Below are positions 12,601 to 20,325 of a stretch of 64,000 nucleotides of DNA, piece by piece. Origin of the DNA: Primula veris (Eukaryota; Streptophyta; Magnoliopsida; Ericales; Primulaceae). The stretch is from the NCBI GenBank assembly GCA_963682055.1, contig OY821748.1:6486843-6550842 (forward strand). The letters are read 5' to 3'. Position 1 is the first letter of the stretch. The number at the start of each line of letters is the position of its first letter. The notes beneath the pieces were generated by a model. That model made no database searches and was not told the origin of the DNA. It saw only the letters and a program-made list of their open reading frames with translations. Made by a program: the position numbers and the translations under genes.

Positions 12601-13147
12601 ATATTCATACCTTCATCATTTTCTCTTAGCTTGCCCTCCTTATCATTCTTACTAGTACTTTCTTGTCGGTTGTTGTTCACTTGATCCATAATACCGCTTG
12701 ACCCTAAAACATATACCAAAACAAATAATGAAAAAATGTGGCAAAGAAGCTTGAATAGATGTCAAATATGTATCACCAATTACCCAAAAAGTGTCCGAAA
12801 TTTGGCTTAACAAGAGGCACAACACTTCGGATGGTTTTAGGAGTAACTATCAAGCTAGCCTGAGATGCAACTAATTTCCCTTTATCTGAAAAATTGCTCA
12901 ACCCCACGTCCCAAATATGAGGGGGAGATTTCGTAATAAAGCTGCTATCGGCACACTTAAGACTCAAACCGTTATGTTGTGACCACACTAATTCGGACAA
13001 GGGATCGTATGTCATATCCACCCTTGATGCATTTACACCTGCACCTTGATCGCTGGATCTTGAAGAAATACAGCGATTATCTGAAAAACCCAAAGAAAGC
13101 TCTAAATTTGTTGCTTCAGGTTCCGTGCTATCATTTCTCACACTCAT
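9698..13147 (-). CDS. TZP: TZP-like tandem zinc-knuckle / PLUS3 domain protein
   Basis: Six exons on the - strand: 13147-12784, 12703-12611, 12136-10609, 10435-10320, 10232-10120 and 9802-9698. All introns are GT-AG and phases agree, giving 772 aa. In Arabidopsis TZP is a nuclear light-signalling protein that joins phyB photobodies and promotes morning hypocotyl growth. The N-terminus has a conserved LELSLG stretch. Two CX2CX4HX4C zinc knuckles (CLYCGKIGHNLCSC, then CMRCFEVDHWAVSC) lie near residues 570-620. A PLUS3 domain fills the C-terminus (about residues 660-772: EGYFLRLRLGKWE, GGTGYYVACITG, ESRYISNQDFLE, FTAWW). The large exon 3 is acidic, serine-rich and probably disordered. The start is the ATG before SVRNDSTEPEATNLELSLG. 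The pararetroviral insertion lies about 340 bp upstream, replacing the proximal promoter context. Confidence 0.9.
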
Positions 13148-13236
13148 TATAAAGCAGATATATGTTGGATACGTCTTAGATCATATTGCCACGTCGGCAC
13201 ATCGGTATTTTCTCTATAGCTAGAACAAGAAACCAT
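13147..13236 (-). CDS. Upstream ORF of TZP, 29 codons, overlapping the main start
   Basis: An ATG at 13236-13234 opens 29 codons that end in TAA at 13149-13147. The last A of that stop is the first base of the TZP start codon, giving TAATG. If the leader reaches this far, ribosomes would finish the uORF exactly at the main start. A possible 3' splice site (gcacag, about 13249) just upstream suggests a leader intron. The uORF is inferred from sequence only and the transcript start is unknown. Confidence 0.4.
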   Translation of the reverse strand: MVSCSSYRENTDVPTWQYDLRRIQHISAL

Positions 13237-13483
13237 GTCGAAAATAACCTGTGCATAAACAAGTTTTTCATAATCAAATTACCATCTCAAGCGCAAGCTA
13301 ATTAGTCGGATAATTATCAGCTATACCCCTTATGAAGCTAAGGGACATGTTCATTTTTCACTTCTTACATTCTGCTAAAGAAAAACATAATAGCTTCACT
13401 TCTTACAATTTTTATTTTTTAATCATATCCACAGTCAATAATTCTGCATACCATTTACCAGAAAAAAGGTAAAACATATTGCA

Positions 13484-13513
13484 TCTAATCCAACATTTCT
13501 GATTATAGCATTA
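13484..13513. repeat. Left copy of 30-bp direct repeat flanking the viral insertion
   Basis: This 30-bp stretch, beginning tctaatccaacatttctg, recurs without mismatch at 20296-20325. The pair brackets the whole pararetroviral element, so it reads as a target-site duplication made at integration. It also fixes the insertion at 13514-20295. Confidence 0.85.
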
Positions 13514-13523
13514 TTGCTTCCCC

Positions 13524-13992
13524 TAATGAGAAGAGTTTTCTCCTTTTATATAGGCAAATTATCTAAGAAGTACCGGCTACCGGTTACTATTCCTAGATTC
13601 GGTGCAGAAAAAGCCTTGTTTGGCCGACAGAAAGCCAAAACATAGTGGCTGAAATAGTAAAAGCCAAAACATAGTGGCTAAACAATAAAAGTGAAATGAT
13701 TCTCAGCTTTTCTTTTGATCACGCTGGGTGCTCATTGGGCCCCATTAAACACGTAATTTCAAAAATAGTGATTGAAGGAATCTTTTTTTTACTGAAATAA
13801 TTTAGAAACTTTAAATTAATCTTCCTTTGCCTTTGTCCTTTTTGGGTTTCTCCACCTCTTCGCTGAGTGGGCTTCGAAGTAGGGTAAGGTTATCATTAAG
13901 ATAATCCTTCATATCTTCATCCATTATGTATTTGGATTTTGAAGAATTTGCTTGAAAACAGTCAGAAAAGTCCACATCTAACTGTTGTTGAA
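13524..13992 (-). repeat. Left inverted arm of the viral element
   Basis: Reverse complement of 19702-20196: the end of viral ORF2, the intergenic region and the promoter with its TATA box. It lacks a 21-nt in-frame stretch present in the right arm and differs from it by scattered substitutions. The 195-nt open frame on the - strand (13811-14005) is only the ORF2 tail, not a gene. A filler of about 10 bp (13514-13523) separates it from the direct repeat. Confidence 0.9.
13546..13552 (-). promoter_or_regulatory. Viral TATA box in the inverted arm, facing TZP
   Basis: On the - strand the sequence reads ctatataaaaggagaaaact, matching the right-arm copy (ctatataagaggag). Expected initiation about 30 bp downstream lies near 13515-13520, about 370 nt before the TZP start codon and on the same strand. 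Duplicated 'gccactatgttttggcttt' motifs lie about 80-135 bp upstream. Whether it is active is not known from sequence. Confidence 0.5.
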
Positions 13993-13997
13993 TGTCA

Positions 13998-14560
13998 AAA
14001 CCCATGGCTATAAACTCAAAGAAGGAACTGAACCTTTAAATATTACGTATAGAGTTTATTATAAGACTATGACTACTCTTAGTCCTAGAGCAAAAAATTT
14101 TGACACAAAGGGAAAAACTGTTTTAATAGAAACAAATTTATTAAAATCAGATGTCCAAACCCCTCAAACCATTAAATGGGAGTATATTGAACCCCCATAG
14201 AATGAAATTTGCTTTCAGCAAGTCCAGCTGAACCAATGGAAAATAAAAATATTGATGAAATCATTCAAACCAAAGAGGGAGACGTTTTTATCAAATTTGA
14301 TGAAGGAAAAAGATTAGCCTCTAGGAGTTCATTCTCTGATTATGAACGATCTTTTAGACGAGGACAATCTTCAAGGTTTTATACTCCAAACCCTTCTTTC
14401 CTCGTACTATTTATCACGAAGAGAAAAAAGAACCGGAAACCTTATCTAAGTTTGATGATATTTCATCTATCAACATGTTGTCTATTCCTTTTACTTACGA
14501 TAGACAAGATTGTGTAAAGGATTTCAGCCAAGAGAAATATACTTCTTTCCGAAAATAGGT
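13998..14560 (+). pseudogene. Viral movement protein fragment (5' truncated)
   Basis: The frame 13998-14200 carries a conserved movement-protein core (EPLNITYRVYYKTMTTLSP, then KGKTVLIETNL) and ends in a TAG near 14198. The reading continues in another frame from 14209 to 14517, and in a third frame beyond about 14390. The N-terminal part of the protein is missing because the inverted arm is joined here at about 13993-13998. In active viruses this domain mediates cell-to-cell movement through plasmodesmata. The assignment rests on family resemblance and position before the capsid region; the fragment is not functional. Confidence 0.6.
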
Positions 14561-15997
14561 TTTTACTACTTACAGTCGTGAAGAACATAATTATAAAACC
14601 CCATTTTACAATCATATTGATTGTATTCAAAAATTAGATTCTTTTCCACGTTGGTTTATTGCTCAGGCAACTACAGAAAATAGTCATTTTTTAAATGTTT
14701 TAAAAACTTTTCAAAAAAATTGGACAACTGCAAAAGGGGAAATTATTTCTGCTGTACATCCCCTTCAGAGCATTTAAAACTTCGTGCAGGAGATGTTGCT
14801 ATTAAATCTGTAGCTTTTTCTCATGAAAAACAGTTAAATTTTACTAATTTAACACTTCAAACTATTTGTTTCCAATTAAGCCGTATAGAGGAAAAAAGAG
14901 AAATTATTTTCCACAATAAGGAAACGATAGAAATGCCTAGCACTTCTAAAACCCATAATACTAGTCAAAAGGTTATTGAACCTACTATTTTAAAACCAAA
15001 TATTGATATCACTATTTCTAATAATAATAATGATATTATTACTCTTTTAACACAGCAGTTAGAAAGCCTTAATATTGGTAAAGGTAAACAAATTGCTACT
15101 TTATCAGAAATCCCCACTGATATAGATAGTATTAATAATTTCGAAGAACAACTTTTAGCTATGGAACATACACCAGACCAACAGGCTAGTATAAACCAAA
15201 ATGTTTTTGGAAAATCTACGGCTTTTGGAAAAAAGACTGTCCTAACTGCTCCTATGAAGCATTATTATTTTAGACCCACACCACAAGATATACTCTATGA
15301 GGAAGAGAGTTCTAATCTTACTGCTAGTTTTAATGCTAGAACCATTTATGAATGGAATATTGATTGTATGACTGAATACCAGATAATAGTTATATTACAC
15401 AGAATAACTATGTATTCTACGGTATGTCTAAGTGCTAACAACACAGACTACCAAATTGCTGAATTTATTGTCGCAGGGTTTGCTGGCTAACTTCGTGGTT
15501 GGTGGTACAATATTATGTCTCCTGAACAACAAAGAATGATTTTAACAGCTACTAAGATTGTTAGGAATCCAATAAAAACCGAGCAAGGAATGGATTCATA
15601 TACAGACACAGTTTTACCAAATGTTGTGTATACTCTTTCAACTGCTATTTTACAAGCTTTTATTGGATCAAATCCAGTTTCAATTGAAAGAAATAAAGAT
15701 TTATTGATCAATCTTAAATGCCCCACTTTAACCCACTTCAGATGGTACAAGTATGTTTTCCTTACAAAAATTATGTTAAGACCTGATGTTAATGTAGATT
15801 TTTGGAAAGAAAAATTTATAGCAGGTCTTCCTAATTTATTTGGCCAAAAGGTTAAGGATAGAATTTTAAAGAAAAATGGAGGAAACACCATTCTTTATGA
15901 TTATACTTATGGTCAACTTATTAGTGAATGTGTCGGAAAAGAGTTATCCCTTTGTAATGACATAAAATTAAAAGACCAATTGAAGAGACAGAATTAA
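14561..15997 (+). pseudogene. Viral capsid protein region, broken
   Basis: The open stretch 14720-15490 ends in an in-frame stop, and reading resumes at 15515-15997. The second piece has features of Caulimoviridae capsid cores: a W/F-rich segment (FRWYKYVFLTKIML, then DVNVDFWKEKFIAGLP) and ends shortly before a basic region and zinc knuckle. The upstream part of the polyprotein (14561-14720) is open only in other frames. The capsid would package the DNA genome; here it is interrupted at least once and cannot be made as one chain. Confidence 0.65.
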
Positions 15998-16059
15998 ACT
16001 GGCAGAAAAGAAATTAGTGATTTCTGTGACCAATTTGGGTTTGATTTACAGATCCCTAA

Positions 16060-16280
16060 AAACCCTTATGACAAAGCTTATCCTTCTAAGAAAAAACATT
16101 TTCCTAAATCTAGAAGAGGTTATAAAAAACCTTCCAAGCCTAGAAGAGATAACTATAACAATAATCGTTTTTCTAATTTTAGAAATAAACCAAATCGTAG
16201 TTCCCAGGCTTTTATTATTTGTAGAAAATGCGGCAAGACAGGGCATTAAGCCAATAAATGTTGGACCAAGAAGAAATTAA
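16060..16280 (+). pseudogene. Viral nucleocapsid zinc knuckle with internal stop
   Basis: A lysine/arginine-rich stretch leads to a CX2CX4H...C zinc knuckle beginning at 16220 (CRKCGKTGH). A TAA codon directly follows the histidine, before the final cysteine, so the motif is split by a nonsense change. This motif follows the capsid in plant pararetroviruses and binds RNA. The longer open frame at 16017-16280 is in a different frame and is a shadow. Confidence 0.75.
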
Positions 16281-16396
16281 ATGAAATTTCTGATGAAGAA
16301 TCAGATGAAAATAATATTGAAAAGTATGAAAGTGAGTCCGAACAAGACAGCTCATCCTTTTCAGACTGTGGTTGCAAAGACAATCATTATAAAGTT

Positions 16397-17281
16397 ATGC
16401 TTGATATTAATGGGTTAAGTATTAATGTTCTTACTTCTTCTATATTAGATCTAATCAATGAAATTGATAACCCTGTTATTAAGAAAAAAATGATTGAACA
16501 TTATTTAGATATTCTAACCAAGGGTAAGCAAAAAGAAACTCCTTATATTCCTAAGGATACTTACTCTTTAAAACAAGTTTTTCAGGGGCTCCAGACCCTT
16601 CCTTCTAGAAATATATCTACCGAAGAAATTCACAGAGAGGTAAAAACTCTCCGCGACGAAATAAATGTTCTCAAAATAAAAGATATTTCTATTTCGGATT
16701 TACAAACCGAAATTCATATTTTAAAAGATGAGGTCAAATTCCTCAAGAATTTCTTACAAAAAGACATCTTTAAAAGAAGAAGAAGAGGTAAGTCCTCCTT
16801 TTGAGGATGAGACTTTTCTCAATACTATAGATAAAATTACCTATCAAAAGTGGCATTCTAAGGTAACTATTGTTATCAATAAAGAGTACACTTTTACTGG
16901 TCAAGCCCTTATTGATAGTGGTACTGACCTAAATTGTTATTTGTAAGGGATTAATCCCTACACACTATTATGATAAAACTTCGCAGTCTCTTAACACTGC
17001 AGTCAGATGGATCTCGTATGAAGATTCAGTATAAATTATCAAATGCTTATATTTGCAATTCAGGAATATTATTTCAAACTACTTTTGTGATGGTTAGGGG
17101 TCTTACCCAACAGATTATTTTGGGAACTACTTTCTTAAATCTTATTGAACCATTTATGGTTACTAACAAGGCTATCTTATTTGAAATAAATGATCAAAAA
17201 ATTAGTTTTGATTTTACTACTAAACCTCAAACAAGAGAAATTGATATGATCAAAGAAACTTTAATTTACAAAGAAAATTGA
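16397..17281 (+). pseudogene. Viral linker with coiled coil, and aspartic protease domain
   Basis: The stretch 16397-16804 includes a heptad-like coiled coil (LRDEINVLKIKD, LQTEIHILKDEVKFLKNFL). The overlapping frame 16728-16946 holds the retroviral-type aspartic protease active site (LIDSGTDLNCYL at about 16906-16943) and ends in TAA. The second half of the protease fold lies at 16970-17281 with the conserved LGTTFLNLIEPF stretch. At least two breaks separate these parts. The protease would cleave the viral polyprotein. Confidence 0.8.
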
Positions 17282-17320
17282 TCTAATCAGATCAATTTCT
17301 TACAAAATGATTTAAAAGTT

Positions 17321-18708
17321 ATGAATATTTCTAAACAGGTTATTTCTCAGAAAGATAAGATAAATTTTATAACAAATCTTATCAAAAGAGAAATCTGTAG
17401 TGATATTCCAACTGCTTTTTGGCAAAGAAAAAAGCATACTATTACACTTTCTTATGAAGATGATTTTAAAGAAACAAATATCACGACTATGGCAAGAGCG
17501 GCCCAAATGGGACCTGACCTTATTGAATACCGTAAGGAAGAAATAAATTCTTTATTACATAAAAAACTTATTAGAAAATCTTACTCTCCTTGGAGTTGTA
17601 CTGCTTTTATGTTTATAAAAATGCAGAAATAGAACGAGTAGCTCCTAGATTAGTTATTAACTATAAACCTTTAAATAAGGTATTAAAATGGATTAGGTAC
17701 CCTCTACCTAATAAAAAAGATTTGTTCACTAGGATACAATCAGCCAATATAATCAAATCATGATATTGGCAAATTCAAATTGATGAAAAAAATAAATACA
17801 AAACTGCTTTTGTGGTCCCTATGGGACATTATGAGTGGAACGTTATGCCTTTTGGCCTAAAAAAGGCCCCCTCAGAATTTCAAAATATAATGAATGATCT
17901 ATTCTATCCTTATTCCACTTTTAGTATTGTTTATATAGATGATATCCTTATTTTTTCCAAAGATATGGATTCTCATTTTAAATACCTAAATATATTTATA
18001 AAAATTATAAAAAATGCAGGACTAGTTGTTTCTGCTAAGAAAATGTCCGTATTTCAGACTCATATTAGATTTCTAGGCCAAGAAATTGATCAAGGGAAAA
18101 TTATCCCCATTGATAGAGCAATACAATTTGCAGAAAAATTCCCTGATATCTTACAGGAAAAAACCCAACTTCAAAGATTTTTGGGAAGTTTAAATTATAT
18201 TGCAGATTATTACAAAAACATATCTATTGATAGCTCTCCCTTATATGAAAGGTTGAGAAAAAATCCGCCACCGTGGAGTGATATTCACTCAAAAATTGTT
18301 AGACTTATTAAATCTAAAGTAAAAAGCCTATCATGTTTGGCACTTATTTCCCCCCACAGTCTTAAAATTATGGAAACAGATGCCTCAGACATTGGATATG
18401 GCGGTATTTTGAAACAGAAATGGCCCAATAAGGACAAAAATATATTATCTTGTTATACTTCTGGGAAATGGAATAATGTCCAGCAAAACTATTCTACTAT
18501 AAAAAAAGAAATCCTTTCTATAGTAAATTGTATTACAAAATTTCAGGATGATTTATTAAATCAAAAATTTATTCTAAGAATCGATTGCAAAGATGGCAAA
18601 TGGCAATCTATTTTGTCTATTTTTTATTTTCATATTGAATACATTAAAGGAGAACATAATTTTCTTCCTGATTTTTTGACCAGAGAATTTATTATTGGAC
18701 TCTCATGA
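17321..18708 (+). pseudogene. Viral reverse transcriptase and RNase H, broken
   Basis: RT motifs are in the expected order: the N-terminal part in 17321-17632, a palm segment (RLVINYKPLNKV) near 17650, an in-frame TGA near 17761, then MPFGLKKAPSEFQ and the catalytic YIDD at about 17932-17943 within the open frame 17812-18708. The same frame continues into RNase H, with METDASDIGYGGIL near 18370 and a C-terminal GEHNFLPDFLTR. The enzyme would copy pregenomic RNA into DNA. A frameshift near 17632 and the stop make it defective, although the last 297 codons remain open. Confidence 0.92.
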
Positions 18709-19904
18709 GCCAAGGCAGAGAACGAGGGGTATTCATCCTCCTCAGAACAACAGAACATGAAGAGATTCCTCTTCCATATCCATTTCAGGCTCACCTAAGA
18801 GCTCAATACCCCGATCCAAAAAGGAATCGGCGGATTATGAGGATTATTTATCCTCTGGCAAAACTCAAGAAAGTTTCCTTGAAACTTTAAAGGAACCAGT
18901 TCTCCCTGTACGAAAAAAGATAATGAAGAAGTAATCATTCTTCTTCAAAAAGGAGATGAGAGGTTATTTACCTCTCCCAACACGTTGGCAAAACGATATT
19001 TTGACACAGAGGTTAATTTCCCTCTAACTGATAACAAAAACTTCAAATATTTTCAGTCTATTCTTAATGAAACAGGTTCAGTGGCTTTCAAATATACTTG
19101 GAGATATTTCCTTCAGTAAAGATTTTGTTAGAAAAGTCATTCATATTACAGAATGGGGATTAAATCCTAACAAGCCGCTTAATTTGGATTATATTTCTGC
19201 TTGGAAAAATGCATTCTATTATCAAAATAAAACAGAAAAGCACATGGTTTATCAGATTAGAACCATCATTACTAAACCAAGAGTTAGCATATTGGTTTTA
19301 CAATTGGTTTTCATTTATGGGATCAGAGGAGGATATTCTTCCTCCAGATATTTTTACAAAATATAAGGATTATCTTCTGAGTAATCCTAAAATCAGAGGG
19401 GTAAAAGTGACTAAAGGAAGTAATTTACTTCATTTTATTACCAAGTTTAGCCTAACTTGGATTTGGCAATGGTTCTGTGCGGTTAAACCAACAGATATTG
19501 GTACTATGGCCTTATTCAGTCAATCATATTATAAGTGGTGGACAAAGTTTGATTATAAACTAGTCCTTATTAAAATCCAAGAGAATATTGAATCCTATAA
19601 CAAAATGGAACGGGAATATGCACCCGAGAAAAAGACAATTGGTCTGCCCTCTATAGCAGATATTAAAAAGAAATTCCCTTTGGAGAAATTATTGGAATAC
19701 CTTCAACAACAGTTAGATGTGGACTTTGCTGACCGTTTTCAAGCAAATTCTTCAAAATCCAATTCCATAATGGATGAAGATATTGAAGCAGAAAATGAAG
19801 ATATAAAGGATTATCTTAATGATAACCTTACCCTACTTCGAAGCCCACTCAGCGAAGAGGTGGAGAATCCCAAAAAGGACAAAGGCAAAGGAAGATTAAT
19901 TTAA
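18705..19904 (+). pseudogene. Viral ORF2 (unknown function), broken
   Basis: After RNase H a second reading unit starts with an overlapping ATG at 18705. It runs in pieces (18705-18890, 19067-19366, 19209-19904) separated by stops and frame changes. The last 231-codon piece is W/F/Y-rich with motifs such as FYNWFSFMG and TWIWQWFCAVKPTDIG, and ends in an acidic, then basic tail (KKDKGKGRLI). A separate ORF2 downstream of the polyprotein is characteristic of florendovirus-type elements. Its molecular role is not known to me. Confidence 0.65.
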
Positions 19905-20196
19905 AATTTCTAAATTATTTCAGTAAAGAAAAGATTACTTCAATCACTACTTTTGAAATTACGTGTTTGATGGGGCCCAATGAGCACCCAGCGTGATCAA
20001 AAGAAAAGCTGAGAATCATTTCACTTTTACTGTTTAGCCACTATGTTTTGGCTTTTACTATTTCAGCCACTATGTTTTGGCTTTCTGTCGGCCGCCTTGT
20101 TTTTGGCTTTTTCTGCACCGAATCTAGAAATAGTAACCGGTAACCGGTAATTCTTAGATAATTTACCTATATAAGAGGAGAAAACTCTTCTCATTA
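19702..20196 (+). repeat. Right arm, source-orientation copy of the inverted repeat
   Basis: Matches the reverse complement of 13524-13992. It includes an extra 21-nt in-frame segment within ORF2 (near 19784-19806) absent from the left arm, showing that the two arms derive from slightly different viral variants or diverged after duplication. Confidence 0.9.
20036..20174 (+). promoter_or_regulatory. Viral intergenic promoter (right copy)
   Basis: Contains two direct copies of 'gccactatgttttggcttt' (about 20037-20056 and 20066-20085), a doubled 'taaccgg' unit at about 20134-20147 and a TATA box (tatataag) at 20168-20175. A short leader with a CT-rich tract follows to 20295. It would drive the pregenomic RNA in an intact circular genome; here it points away from the element into the spacer. 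Confidence 0.6.
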
Positions 20197-20295
20197 GCGC
20201 AAACAATAATTGTGCAACTCTTTCTCTCTCTCTCTTTCTGTAATAATAATATTAAAGTTTAAAAAAATAATAATAAGTTTAATTTGAAGTTTCAG

Positions 20296-20325
20296 TCTAA
20301 TCCAACATTTCTGATTATAGCATTA
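20296..20325. repeat. Right copy of 30-bp direct repeat flanking the viral insertion
   Basis: Identical over 30 bp to 13484-13513. Bases outside the pair differ, so the repeat is bounded at exactly this length. Confidence 0.85.

Larger units (their letters stand above)
13514..20295 (+). mobile_element. Endogenous plant pararetrovirus (Caulimoviridae, florendovirus-like), defective
   Basis: A 6782-bp insertion between 30-bp direct repeats. In the + direction it holds a 5'-truncated movement protein, capsid protein, zinc knuckle, aspartic protease, reverse transcriptase, RNase H, a second ORF and the intergenic promoter. That order, with a polyprotein ORF followed by a separate unknown ORF2, fits florendoviruses as I know them; petuvirus-like relatives are possible. 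There is no integrase and there are no LTRs. An inverted copy of the right end (ORF2 tail and promoter) forms the left end. Many frameshifts and in-frame stops make it non-functional. I saw no methionine-tRNA primer-binding site, so the leader is probably incomplete. Confidence 0.88.

Noticed and set aside
13811..14005. 64-codon ORF on the - strand as an independent gene
   Set aside because: It is the inverted copy of the viral ORF2 tail, nearly identical to the end of the frame closing at 19904.
13514..20295. LTR retrotransposon
   Set aside because: No LTRs, no integrase; movement and capsid domains and a downstream ORF2 point to a pararetrovirus. The end repeats are inverted and contain promoter, not LTR, structure.
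20176..20295. Met-tRNA primer-binding site of the virus
   Set aside because: No tggtatcagagc-like match was seen after the TATA box, so none is annotated.
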